Shown here in pieces: positions 16,993 to 25,705 of a stretch of DNA of 64,000 nucleotides (within the stretch, counting starts at the first letter, position 1; each line of letters starts with the position of its first letter). A program made the translations under genes and the position numbers. The notes beneath the pieces were generated by a model. It ran no database searches. It had not been told where the DNA came from and saw nothing but the letters and a program-made list of their open reading frames with translations. The stretch comes from CAVRUD01 sp963849635 (lineage in GTDB: Bacteria; Chloroflexota; Chloroflexia; Thermomicrobiales; UBA6265), in contig CAWKIA010000030.1 in assembly GCA_963849635.1 (NCBI GenBank), forward strand, positions 62,001 through 126,000, in the 5' to 3' direction.

Positions 16993-17814
16993 TCAGGCGA
17001 ATTCGCGCAGGAGCGGGCGCAACACCTCGGCCATCTCCGCCGGCCGATCGAGGTACGGAGCGTGGCCGCCGGGGATCTCCCGCACCGCCATCCCCGCACG
17101 CTCGGCCAACCAGGCGCAGACCTCGCGGAAGAACGGGGCGCTCTCCCTGCCCACCAGCACCTGCGTTGGGACCGTCACCGCGGTCAGCGCCGTCTCACCT
17201 GGGACGAAATCCTCGAACGATCCGAACTCCATGCTGAAGAAGGTCTCAGCGTTGCCCAACATCCTCTCCCGAAGCCGCGGATCCAGGCTCTCGTAGACGG
17301 CATCCCCGGCGGCGGCGCGGAGGAAGGCTTCCAGGCCCAGGCGTGGCCCGCCGGCAGCCATCCCCGCCTGGATCGCGGACTGAATCGGCGCCATTGCCGC
17401 CTGCGGGTCGGCCAACACCGGTATCAGGGGCGGCTCGTGAACGACCGCACCGCGCAGCACGTCCGGGTGGCGCAGCAGGAGGTTGAGGAGGATCGTCGCG
17501 CCCCAACTGGTGCCAACCACCGTCGTCGGGACGAGTCGGAGGGTCTGCAGCAATCCGGCTGCGTCGTCGGCCTGCTCGTCCATGGACGTTCGAGTCCAAT
17601 TGGTCGGACGGGGGCTGCGGGAATTACCGCGCCGGTCGTAGCTAACAACGGTGAACTCGTCGGCCAGGCGCCCGCCGACCTGTTCCCAGTGGCCGGCATC
17701 GCCCGTGGCGCCAGAGATCAGTAGGACAGCCGGCCCACTGCCTCGGATCTCGACGTACAGGTCCGTCCCATTGACTGACATCGTGGTGCTGCGAGGAACT
17801 GTCGTCGTGACCAT
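16993..17814 (-). CDS. Alpha/beta hydrolase
   Basis: A protein of 273 residues from the ATG at 17814 (AAGGGGAAG upstream). Fold landmarks in order: GSGPAVLLISGATGDAGHW (oxyanion-hole strand), YDRRGNSRSPRP, nucleophile elbow VVGTSWGATIL, VPTQVLVGRESAPFF near the acid position, and the catalytic His in IPGGHAPYLDRPAEM. The arrangement is that of HsaD/haloperoxidase-like esterases, which cleave C-C or ester bonds of small molecules in the cytoplasm. It lies 50 bp upstream of the preceding hydrolase on the same strand, so they may be cotranscribed. Confidence 0.9.
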   Translation of the reverse strand: MVTTTVPRSTTMSVNGTDLYVEIRGSGPAVLLISGATGDAGHWEQVGGRLADEFTVVSYDRRGNSRSPRPTNWTRTSMDEQADDAAGLLQTLRLVPTTVVGTSWGATILLNLLLRHPDVLRGAVVHEPPLIPVLADPQAAMAPIQSAIQAGMAAGGPRLGLEAFLRAAAGDAVYESLDPRLRERMLGNAETFFSMEFGSFEDFVPGETALTAVTVPTQVLVGRESAPFFREVCAWLAERAGMAVREIPGGHAPYLDRPAEMAEVLRPLLREFA

Positions 17815-17955
17815 GCTTGCTTCCCCTTGCTTGATCGCCCTCAGGCGGGGCGTCCTTGGGAGCAGCATGCGCCCGGGCCGCTACGGCGGCATCGGGTGTT
17901 TCCCCTATTTCTTGCGGTGCTGAGATCACTGCGGTTGCGGCGTCATCAGGCCATG

Positions 17956-19512
17956 TTAGGCCAGGAGATCGTGCTCCATTGCGAACAGTGCGGCGGCGGC
18001 CCTGCTCGAGACGCCGATCTTGGTGTAGATGTGGCCCACGTGGTGCTCCGCTGTCTTGGGCGAAATGGAGAGGCGGTCGGCGACCTGCTTGTATGCGGCA
18101 CCGCGGGCGATGAGGCGGAGCACATCGACTTCGCGCTCGGTCAGCCCGGCCGGCCAGGGGCGGCGACGGACGCCATGGTGCCCGGCCGCCTCCAGGACGC
18201 AGCGGACTGCGTTGCCGTCAAGCCGGCCGCTGTCCGCTTCGGCTGCGAGTTGCCTGGCCGCGGACTGGGGTGACAGGGCTGGGCGGTGGGGTCGCTCCTG
18301 GGTCATCGCCTGGTAGACGTCGGCCGCGGCCAAGATGCGGGCTGCCGGCGGCAGGAGCGCTGCCGGGCTGCCGCGGTGATATCCGGAGCCGTCCAGGCGC
18401 TCGTGATGGGCCCCGGCGAGGGCGGCCAGAGGCGTCAGCTCGGCCACATACGAGAGGATGCGCTCGGAGAAATAGGGGTGGAGCCGCACCCGCTCCCACT
18501 CGGCGCGCGTGAGCGGTCCGGGTTTGTCCCAGATGCCGTTCGGGATGCCCGTTCGGCCAAGGTCGTGAACCAGCGCCGCCCGGCGCAGGTTGATCGCCAC
18601 CGCATCCCCTAGCCCGGCGTGCTGGGCCGCCCGCTCGGCCAGGGAGGCCACGCCCGACGAGTGGCCGCGCATGAAGGGCGATTTGAGATCGGTGAAGGCG
18701 GCAAAGGCGTGCAGCACCTTGTCGAGCCGGACATCGCTGACCTGGATCCACGGGGCTGGCTCGGCGGCGAGCGCGGCATCCCAGGCCGACGCGTCCGCGG
18801 CGTCCACGAGCCACCGCTCGCCGCGATCGAGGAAGACGTCCACAAGGGCGGGGTCGTACGCCGTCGCACGGCGGCGACGGAGGGTCTCCGCGACCGCATT
18901 CCAGCCGCCGAGGCGGTGGAAGACGGCGACGTCACCGGCGATGGCCACGATGCGCGCGGGGATGGGGATTGCCTCGCCGGACAGATCTCCGGGTAGCCCC
19001 TTTCCGTTCCACCACTCGAAGACGTGGGCGAAGTTTGCGCTCACGGTCTCCGCCAGGCCGATGCGGCCCGCCAGCATGCTGGCGACCTCGCAGTGGATGG
19101 CGAGCGACCGCTTGACGCCGCTGGTACCGCTCGCCAGCACGCGGCCCACGTTGCGGATGCGGGTCAGGGGCGGAGCGCCGGCGTCGAACCGCCGGACCAG
19201 GAACGCCAGGAACTCGGGGGTGCCGGCCATCACGACGGGCGCCACGCCCTCGGAGTAGGCGATCTCGTCGCCGCCGACGAGGGCGGCCCGCTCATGGGCA
19301 TCGGCGGTGCAGCCCACGAAGCGTAGGAGGGCGAGGTAGTAGGTGTCCGAGAGGATCGGTCCATCCAGCCCAAGCTCGCTCCCCACGGCGACCGAGAGCC
19401 GGCAGGTGCGCAGCGCGTGCTCCAGCGGCTGACCGATGCCGAGGTCGATCGCCAGCGAAAGGGCGGCGACGAGTTCGGCGAGGCGAACGCGAGAGACGTC
19501 TTCGGCGGTCAT
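17956..19512 (-). CDS. HD-GYP domain protein fused to a LuxR-type helix-turn-helix
   Basis: A protein of 518 residues. The N-terminal 280 residues form a degenerate helical HD-like region (LSLAIDLGIGQPLEHALRTC, HERAALVGGDE). The HD-GYP domain follows from about residue 285: HSSGVASLAERAA, ALVHDLGRTGIPN with HD near 316, HPYFSERIL, HHERLDGSGYHRG and ADVYQAMTQERPHRPALS. HD-GYP domains hydrolyse cyclic di-GMP. The last 65 residues are a LuxR helix-turn-helix (GLTEREVDVLRLIARGAAYKQVADRLSISPKTAEHHV). This puts a second-messenger hydrolase and a DNA-binding domain in one chain. The ATG at 19512 is preferred to a TTG one codon upstream. Confidence 0.93.
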   Translation of the reverse strand: MTAEDVSRVRLAELVAALSLAIDLGIGQPLEHALRTCRLSVAVGSELGLDGPILSDTYYLALLRFVGCTADAHERAALVGGDEIAYSEGVAPVVMAGTPEFLAFLVRRFDAGAPPLTRIRNVGRVLASGTSGVKRSLAIHCEVASMLAGRIGLAETVSANFAHVFEWWNGKGLPGDLSGEAIPIPARIVAIAGDVAVFHRLGGWNAVAETLRRRRATAYDPALVDVFLDRGERWLVDAADASAWDAALAAEPAPWIQVSDVRLDKVLHAFAAFTDLKSPFMRGHSSGVASLAERAAQHAGLGDAVAINLRRAALVHDLGRTGIPNGIWDKPGPLTRAEWERVRLHPYFSERILSYVAELTPLAALAGAHHERLDGSGYHRGSPAALLPPAARILAAADVYQAMTQERPHRPALSPQSAARQLAAEADSGRLDGNAVRCVLEAAGHHGVRRRPWPAGLTEREVDVLRLIARGAAYKQVADRLSISPKTAEHHVGHIYTKIGVSSRAAAALFAMEHDLLA

Positions 19513-19606
19513 CAACCCCCCGGGATTGCGTCCGCCGAGCAGGCATGACGCATTGCCGAACGCGGTTCGAAAGGCTGATGCTACGCTACACCCGCAATGG
19601 GTTCTG

Positions 19607-20569
19607 TCAAGTTGCGGCGGTGAAGAGTAGCCGCGTACCGACGCTGGTCTGGACGTATGCCTCGGGCAGCTTGGCTGCCAGCAAGTGAGTCGCCCTCCAG
19701 CCGGTGCAGTGGCCCGGCACCACTACCGCCGGGCCGATCCCCGCCAGCTCGTCCAGCGTCCTGGGGATGATCGCCTCGAAGAGTCCGCCGCTCAGGTGGA
19801 GCCCGCCGACGAAGCCATAGACCGGCTCGACGCCGGTCAGCCGCCGGGCGTGGCGTAGGACGTTGATCACGCCGGCGTGGCTGCAGGCGGAGAGGACGAC
19901 CAATCCCCGCTCACGGACGTGGACAACCACGGCCTGGTCGTCCCAGATCCAGGTGTCCGGCTCCCAGCCACCGTCGGTTCGGGCCTGCTGGATCGGGAAA
20001 CCCTTCTCGAAGTCCGTCTCCCGCTCGACCTGCCCGGTCACCAGCACCGTCCCGTCCAGCAGCAGCGAGGGGCCGCGCTCCTCGACCACCTCCCAGCCCT
20101 CCCGGTCGAGGTCCTGGTGGCTGGGTGGCGGCAGCCGCATCTCCGTACCGGTCGGGAAGACGACCTTGCGCTCCCGCCAGGCGTCAGGGTGGAGCACCAG
20201 CGGCAGCCCCGTTCGCCCCATCCGCCGGGCGAGACCCTCCAGGCCGCCGTGGTGGTCGGCGTGGCCGTGGGAGAGGACCATCGTGCGGACATTCTTGGGG
20301 TCGAGACCGAGCACGTCGAGGTTGTAGATCGCCGTCTCGCGCCCCATCCCGGCGTCGTAGAGCAGGGTCTCGCGGCGATCGCCCGTGGTCACGGTCAGGA
20401 GCAGAGCGTAGCCGTGCTCGGCCCGCAGCGGCTCGCGCTCGAACGAATCCCAGACCAGGGGCGGGCGCAGGACGCCTTCCGTGCTGGGCATCAGGACGTC
20501 AATCGAGTTGTCGACGACGATGGTCACCTCGGCCGCGTCGACCGGCCGCAGGGTTACGCGCTCAGTCAT
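19607..20569 (-). CDS. Metallo-beta-lactamase-fold hydrolase (dihydropterin-phosphate-synthase-like group)
   Basis: A protein of 320 residues starting at the ATG at 20569 with GGAGGAGG upstream. Zinc ligands appear as SHGHADHHGG (H101, H103, D105, H106), then ACSHAGVINVL and GGLHLSG, with a late VVVPGHCTGW. The pair HGHADHHGGL and CSHAGxxN is characteristic of the subgroup annotated as 7,8-dihydropterin-6-yl-methyl-4-aminobenzene phosphate synthase, though most bacterial members have no proven substrate. It is the last gene of a minus-strand run of hydrolases and methyltransferases, so a role in the same small-molecule pathway is a fair inference. Confidence 0.88.
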   Translation of the reverse strand: MTERVTLRPVDAAEVTIVVDNSIDVLMPSTEGVLRPPLVWDSFEREPLRAEHGYALLLTVTTGDRRETLLYDAGMGRETAIYNLDVLGLDPKNVRTMVLSHGHADHHGGLEGLARRMGRTGLPLVLHPDAWRERKVVFPTGTEMRLPPPSHQDLDREGWEVVEERGPSLLLDGTVLVTGQVERETDFEKGFPIQQARTDGGWEPDTWIWDDQAVVVHVRERGLVVLSACSHAGVINVLRHARRLTGVEPVYGFVGGLHLSGGLFEAIIPRTLDELAGIGPAVVVPGHCTGWRATHLLAAKLPEAYVQTSVGTRLLFTAAT

Positions 20570-20588
20570 GGCCTCCTCCGGGCCGGCC

Positions 20589-20680
20589 TCAGGCGGCCGG
20601 CGACGCCGCGATCTCCAGCAAGAGGTCTGCCAGCTCGCGGAGTTCAGAGGCAACGGCAAATGGCGGGTGCCCTCGAGGCG
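20589..20680 (-). pseudogene. C-terminal remnant of an alpha/beta hydrolase
   Basis: One minus frame ends ASELRELADLLLEIAASPAA at a stop at 20589. This matches the C-terminus of the adjacent hydrolase (HPAELAEVLLELAA). It lies between that gene and the metallo-beta-lactamase gene and marks a tandem copy that has been mostly deleted. Confidence 0.5.
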
Positions 20681-20732
20681 GGCCTGAGCTTGCGGCCGAT
20701 CGCTGCCCCCGAGGCCGCTCACGGACGAGGGC

Positions 20733-21470
20733 TCACGCCGCCAGCTCGAGCAGAACCTCAGCCAGTTCCGCCGGGTGCGTGACATAGGGCAGGTGCGGGG
20801 TCGCCATCTCCCGGTAGCGCCATCCCGCGCTTTCCCGGGCCATCTCGGCATGGCGGTCAAAGGCCGCGTTCTCGAACAGTCGACACCGGACGAATACATG
20901 GTTCACCCGAGCGACCGCTGGATTCGAATGCGTCAGACGATCGGTGAAATGCCTGAATGGTGTTGGTGCGAGGCGGGCCAACATCCACGCGACGTCCTCA
21001 TCCGCCGTCACGCCCCAGGGTCCGCGCACGATCTCGTCCCACGGCGGGGGCGCGAACCGGGGCAAGCGCCAGCCCTGGCCTTCGGCCTTCACCAGATCCT
21101 CCATCGCTTGCCGGCGCCCAGCGGGCAGGAGGTCGACGAGGCTTTGACCGTCGGCGGGCACGAACGCATCCAGGTAGACGACGGCGGCGAGTCGCTCCGG
21201 CACCCGATCCGCAACACCCGCGATCACCATGCCTCCCGAGCTGTTGCCGACCAGGATCACGCGCCGCAGGTCCTCAAACTCCAGGACATTGACGACGTCT
21301 TCGACGTGGGTCGCGAGACTGATCGCCTCATTTGCCAGGTGGACCCGTTCGCCCAGTCCGGTGAGGGTGGGCGTATAGACATCGTGTCCGCGAGTGCGCA
21401 AGCGTGACGTCACCTTCCGCCAGCACCACCCGCCGAGCCAGGCAGGGTGCACGAGCACGAATGTGGCCAT
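20733..21470 (-). CDS. Alpha/beta hydrolase (EstC / pyrethroid-hydrolase-like)
   Basis: A protein of 245 residues. It opens MATFVLVHPAWLGGWCW, the usual oxyanion-hole strand of this subfamily (here HPAW instead of HGAW). GHDVYTPTLTGLGERVHL follows, then the nucleophile elbow VGNSSGG (S77), AVVYLDAFVP and the C-terminal His region MATPHLPYVTHPAELAEVL. Relatives hydrolyse esters of small lipophilic compounds. The ATG lies 1 bp after the upstream methyltransferase stop, with AAAGGAAC inside that gene, so the two are translationally coupled. Confidence 0.92.
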   Translation of the reverse strand: MATFVLVHPAWLGGWCWRKVTSRLRTRGHDVYTPTLTGLGERVHLANEAISLATHVEDVVNVLEFEDLRRVILVGNSSGGMVIAGVADRVPERLAAVVYLDAFVPADGQSLVDLLPAGRRQAMEDLVKAEGQGWRLPRFAPPPWDEIVRGPWGVTADEDVAWMLARLAPTPFRHFTDRLTHSNPAVARVNHVFVRCRLFENAAFDRHAEMARESAGWRYREMATPHLPYVTHPAELAEVLLELAA

Positions 21471-21471
21471 C

Positions 21472-22305
21472 TCAGTTCCTTTCCGAGATCGGGGACGGCG
21501 CGGGCTTCCGGGCCGTCAGGCTGGCGTAGGCGATCTGGCCGAAGAAGCGGCCGGCCTCGACCCGTTGCCGGGCCTCGCGTCTTGAGGGCGGCGGCCAGAT
21601 CGGCTCCGATCGTCCCCGCGCCCGCCAGGAAATCCGCGCCCCGATCGACCAGCGTCAGCAGGTAGGTCGGCTCGGCGATCTGGGCGTAGCCGAAGCTGCG
21701 GAACGTCTCGACGGCGAAGCCGCCGGATCGGACGAGCGCCGGCAGCTTGCGGACCAACCAGCGGTCGTGGACGAGCCAGTTGCCATCACGGCGTCGGCGC
21801 ACGCCTGGAGCGGGTCCGCCTCGCCCAGCGCCAGCGTGATCGTGGAGTAGTCGCCGTCGAAGACCGCCAGCCAGCCGCCCGGGCGCAGCACCCGGTGGGC
21901 CTCGGCCAGCGCCCGCTCGGGCTCCGGCACATGGCAGAGCGTCGTGTGGAAGACGACGGCGTCGAACTCGGCGTCGCCGAACGGCAGGGCCCGCCCGTCC
22001 GCCACCTGGAACGAGAGGTTGCCCAGGTCCGCGGCCAGCGTCCGGGCCCGCGCCAGCAGCCCGGGCGACGGATCGACCCCGACGACCGCGGCGACGCCCG
22101 GTCGAGCGGCGAGGACGCGGCTGACCGCGCCGGTGCCGCAGCCGACCTCCAGGACCCGGGCGTCCGGCGGGAAGGGGACGTCGGCGAGGTAGGCGTCGCG
22201 CATCGCCTCCTGCTGCGGATCGGCGGCCCGGATCTCCAGGGCCCCGGCGATCCACTCGACGACCGTGGGATCGGCCTCGGCGATGTTGGCGTAGACGTCC
22301 GGCAT
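21472..22305 (-). CDS. Class I SAM-dependent methyltransferase (two compensating frameshifts)
   Basis: The N-terminal 165 residues are clear: a helical lead (MPDVYANIAEADPTVVEWI), motif I VLEVGCGTGAVSRVL, VVGVDPSPGLLARA, DGRALPFGDAEFDAVV and LRPGGWLAVFDGDYSTI. The frame then shifts near 21785, where WLVHDRWLVRKLPALVRSGGFAVETFRSFGYAQI continues in a second frame. It shifts again near 21580, where REARQRVEAGRFFGQIAYASLTARK ends the protein at 21472. Total length is about 277 residues and divisible by three. It is a close paralogue of the intact methyltransferase at 22997-23818, sharing AVFDGDY. Substrate unknown. Confidence 0.85.
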
Positions 22306-22317
22306 CGGCGACTCCCT

Positions 22318-22902
22318 TCAGTGGACTGATCTGGATCTCGGACTGGACGCGACCGCCTCGACGGCAGCGTTGAAGACGAAGACGGGGTCGGTGAAGGTCC
22401 TGAAGGGCGTCGGACCGAGACGGTCCACCACCCAGCGACGGTCGGACTCGTCGGTCATCTGCCAGACGTCGCGGACGAAGTCCTCCCACGGAACCGGCGC
22501 CAGACTCGGGATGAGCCAACCGTCGCCCTCTGTGCGGACCCGGTCCTCCCACTGCTGCCGCGGATAGGTGATCAGGTCGATTGTCGCCTGGCCCTCCTCC
22601 GGCACGAACGCGTCCAGGTAGACCACGTGCGCCAGCCGATCCGGCGCCCGGCCGGCGACGGCGGTGATCAGCGTTCCGCCGTTGCTGTGCCCGACCAGGA
22701 TCACGCCCTCCAACGCTTCATAGGACAAGACGTTCACGACATCCTGGACGTGGGTCTCCAGGCCGGTCGACGGCTGCGCCAGGTGGGAACGGTCGCCCAG
22801 CCCGGTGAGCGTCGGCGTGAAGACCTCATGACCGCTCGCCCGCAGCAGCGGCGTCACCTTTTCCAGCACCAGCCGCCGTACCAGGCCCCGTGGACCTGCC
22901 AT
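22318..22902 (-). CDS. Alpha/beta hydrolase, damaged at both ends
   Basis: Paralogue of the hydrolase at 20733-21470: HEVFTPTLTGLGDRSHLAQP, nucleophile elbow VGHSNGGT, HVVYLDAFVPEEGQ, FRTFTDPVF. The N-terminus is shifted: the family sequence VHGAWYGGWCWK is encoded at 22860-22897 but in another frame, and the first few residues are deleted. The C-terminus lacks the 45-50 residues that carry the catalytic His, ending VASSPRSRSVH at 22318, 12 bp before the next gene. It is therefore probably inactive. It lies between two methyltransferases in the same direction. Confidence 0.75.
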   Translation of the reverse strand: MAGPRGLVRRLVLEKVTPLLRASGHEVFTPTLTGLGDRSHLAQPSTGLETHVQDVVNVLSYEALEGVILVGHSNGGTLITAVAGRAPDRLAHVVYLDAFVPEEGQATIDLITYPRQQWEDRVRTEGDGWLIPSLAPVPWEDFVRDVWQMTDESDRRWVVDRLGPTPFRTFTDPVFVFNAAVEAVASSPRSRSVH

Positions 22903-22996
22903 CTTTGAGGTCCCCTTCTTACCCGGTCTACCACCGGTCGAAGTATTCGCACGAATCGTCGCGCTCGGCGGTCGTTGGTCGGTTCCCGCTCAGTTC

Positions 22997-23818
22997 TTAC
23001 GCGGCGCGCTTGACGATGTAGGCGTAGTAGTTGCAGGACCCGAAGAAGACGCCCTCCGCCATCGCCCCCCGCTGGTACTGCAGCCACGCTTCCACCCTGT
23101 CCGCCGGCATCAAGCCCGCGCGCACCATCAGCGGCGCGTACACCTCGATAGCGTTTCGGTAGAAGCCACCGGCACCGATGTCGGCGTAGACCCAGGCGAG
23201 CAGATCCTCCCGCTCGAGACCCGCCTGCCGCAGGAGGCGTGGGAGCTCGCGCAGGACCCGAGGGTTGTTCACGACCGTGGCGATGAAGGCCTCGTCCATG
23301 GCCTTGGCGAAGACCGGGTCGGGGTGGTCGAAGGTCCACGAGGCATAGTCCCCGTCGAAGACCGCGATCCGGCCGGCCGGCCGGACGACCCGCGCCGCTT
23401 CCGTGAGCAGCGCGAGTGGATCGCCGACGTGGCTGATCGTGGTGTGGGCGACGACGGCGTCGAACGCGGCGTCGGGGTAGGGCAACGCCGTGGCGTCGCC
23501 GGCCTCGAAGGTGACGCGGTCGGCCATACCCGCCTCGGCAGTCAGGCGACGCGCCGCCTCGATCAGCCGGGGGCTGTGGTCCAGTCCGACGACCTGCCCA
23601 GCGAAGCCGGAGCGGGCGGCGATACCGCGGGAGACCACCCCGGTGCCGCAGCCGAGGTCGAGAACCCGGGCGTCTGAGGCAAGGGCGAGCCGATCAAGGT
23701 ACGCCTCCCGCCACCGGGTAAAGGTCGGGTCCGTGCCACGGAACTCCAGCCGGGCGGCGATGGCCTCCACGGTGGCATCGTCGAGCTCGTTGATGGAGAG
23801 AAAAACGTCGCCTGGCAT
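22997..23818 (-). CDS. Class I SAM-dependent methyltransferase
   Basis: A protein of 273 residues from the ATG at 23818 (GAGGAGGTGCGGAG upstream). SAM-binding motifs in order: VLDLGCGTGVVSRGI, VVGLDHSPRLIEAA, GDATALPYPDAAFDAVVAHTT and VRPAGRIAVFDGDYASW. The C-terminal 90 residues (EAFIATVVNNPRVLRELPRLL, GSCNYYAYIVKR) form the substrate cap. It is complete, unlike its paralogue at 21472. It starts 16 bp after the stop of the upstream hydrolase, fitting one transcript. It would methylate a small molecule in the cytoplasm; no specific substrate can be inferred. Confidence 0.92.
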   Translation of the reverse strand: MPGDVFLSINELDDATVEAIAARLEFRGTDPTFTRWREAYLDRLALASDARVLDLGCGTGVVSRGIAARSGFAGQVVGLDHSPRLIEAARRLTAEAGMADRVTFEAGDATALPYPDAAFDAVVAHTTISHVGDPLALLTEAARVVRPAGRIAVFDGDYASWTFDHPDPVFAKAMDEAFIATVVNNPRVLRELPRLLRQAGLEREDLLAWVYADIGAGGFYRNAIEVYAPLMVRAGLMPADRVEAWLQYQRGAMAEGVFFGSCNYYAYIVKRAA

Positions 23819-23834
23819 CTCCGCACCTCCTCGC

Positions 23835-24645
23835 TTAGCCGATCCGGCCGGGCGCCGCCGGGCCCGCATGCCGACCCAGGAAATCCAGAATGACCGGCCC
23901 GACCACCTCTGGCCGGGTGGCCTGCACCCGGTGGTTGTCCATCCCGTCCAGCCCCGCGTGGTTGAGGATAAGAAGCTCTGCGTTCGGGATGCTCCGTCGC
24001 ATCGCGAGCGCCTGCTCCAGGCCGTTGAACACATCGGTCTCGCCCGAAATCAGCAGCGTCGGAATTGGAATGCGCCGCAGGTCGGCCTCGGTCCACGCCA
24101 GCTCGGTCTCGACCATCGCCCGAATCTGCCGGACTAACTCCCGCCAGTAGCCGGGATGGTGATACGCGTCGTGACGGCGGGCCAGCTCGGCGGCGAAGCT
24201 CGGGAAGGTCGCGTTCCAGCGCCTCCGCGTCGAAGAGCCCGAGGGCGTCGCGCGTCTGGTCATCAATGCGGTAGTTGGCCCCGACGCAGACGAGGGAGCG
24301 AAGCAGCTCCGGCCGGGTCATGCCGAGAACGAGCCCCACCTCCCCGCCAAGGCTGAACCCGGCTACGTGGGCGGGGGCGAGTTCCATCCGCGCGACAAAG
24401 GCGGCGACGTCCTCGGCGATCTGGGCGTAGGAGAGCCGACCGGCGGGGTTGTCCGTCCGGCCGTGGCCGCGATGCTCCAAGGAGAAGGTGCGGTAGCGGG
24501 CGGCCAGGGCGGGCAGCAGCGCCACCCAGCCGGACTGGGCGGCGGGGTCGACGGCGCCGAGGGCGCCGTGCAGCAGCAGAAGCGGCTCGCCCTGCCCCTC
24601 CTCCTCGTAGTACATCCGGATGTCGTTGACCTCGGCGTAGGGCAT
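23835..24645 (-). CDS. Alpha/beta hydrolase (one frameshift)
   Basis: Paralogue of the hydrolase starting at 16941. From the ATG at 24645 it reads MPYAEVNDIRMYYEEEGQGE, LLLLHGALGAV, GHGRTDNPAGRLSY, nucleophile elbow AGFSLGGEVG and SLVCVGANYRID. At about 24200-24212 the frame changes within CTTCCCGAGCTT, and ELARRHDAYHHPGYWREL, TLLISGETDVFNG and LNHAGLDGMDNH follow to a stop at 23835. One extra base accounts for it (811 nt). No in-frame stop separates it from the upstream RTX reading frame once that gene's second shift is corrected. Confidence 0.85.
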
Positions 24646-24697
24646 CGCGGCGCTCCTCTCGTCGGTGGATGGGGTCTCGGTGGCCGTGGCCACCGCA

Positions 24698-25579
24698 CTA
24701 TCCAAGGTCTCGCCGGTTCCCCGGTGGCGGTCGGGGACCGCGACGATCGTCTCGCACCGATGGCGACGTCGTTCTCGAAGCCGCCGGCAGTCGTGCCGCC
24801 GTCGCACTGGTCGCGTTTGCCCGGCCCGCCATCGAGGTGATCGACGCCAGCCGCACCATCAAGGGTGTCGTCGCCTCCGCCGGCTTCGACCCAGTCGTTG
24901 CCAGCGCCGGCCTCGATGTCATCGGCCCCATCGAGCGAGCAGATCCGATCGTGGCCGCCAAGGCCCGCGATCACGTCCGGACCGACGGTGCCGACAATGA
25001 CGTCGTCGCCGCTGGTGCCAACGACCTTCACCGGGCGGCCGCTCGAGCTGGTGGCAATGACGATCGTCGCCGCGACGCCGCCGCAGCTGGGAGGCGGGAA
25101 GAGCCGCGAGGGCGGAATCGTCTCGATCGGCTGGTGGGGCAGTTCTCGCGGCTGGACCTCGGCGTCAACGTCCGGCAAGGTCGAGACGAGCGGCCCCTCG
25201 GGCGGGGCGTGGTGAAGACAACGGTGACGGTCGCGCCAGGGCCGACGACGGCCGGCAAGCTTGGGTCGCCCACGATCTGATAGCCGTCCGGCACGTCCAC
25301 CTCTGAGATCACCCAATCGCCGGGGGCGAGATCGGCGACCTTCACCCAACCAACCCGGGCGTCGGCATCGCTGCCGGCGTTGTCGCAGACCTCTCCGACG
25401 TAGGTTGGACCGTCGAAGGAGTGACAACTTCCGCCAAGCGCGTTTCCATCCTGGTCTTCGACCAGAACGATTACCGTCCCGACCTCACCGGCCGCGATGG
25501 GGAGTGCCGGGAAGGCGAGGAGTAGGGCGATACCGAGTCCAATCGTGAGGCTGGATGCGATGCGGAGGATGCGAGTCAT
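24698..25579 (-). CDS. Secreted SpaA-like / RTX calcium-binding repeat protein (frameshifts)
   Basis: From the ATG at 25579 (AAGGAG upstream) a signal peptide (IASSLTIGLGIALLLAFPAL) leads into a prealbumin-like/SpaA domain: VGTVIVLVEDQDGNALGG, CDNAGSDADARVGWVKVADL, GDWVISEVDVPDGYQIVG and TVTVVFTT. At about 25192-25206 (in CCCCGCCCGAGGGG) the frame shifts, then continues PEGPLVSTLPDVDAEV and an RTX region with GTSGDDVIVGTVGPDVIAGL, GGHDRICSLDGADDIEAG and GNDWVEAGGGDDTLDG. These glycine-aspartate nonapeptides bind calcium. A second shift near 24755 would restore the usual CETI ending. The true 3' end is uncertain; I use a stop at 24698. Likely a surface or secreted structural protein. Confidence 0.72.
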
Positions 25580-25705
25580 GGTGGTGCTCCTTGCTCCCTG
25601 CTCGTCGAGTTCAGGAGCGAGCGGGCTACGAGGATGTTGTACCGATCCTGCTCCGACTCCAGCGCGCCGGCATCGGCAACGCTGCCTATTCGCGCCGAGG
25701 GCCGT

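Noticed and set aside
24363..25427. Minus frame as one independent gene
   Set aside because: It is a patchwork of the RTX part of the upstream gene, joined by frameshifts, and shadow sequence of the hydrolase.
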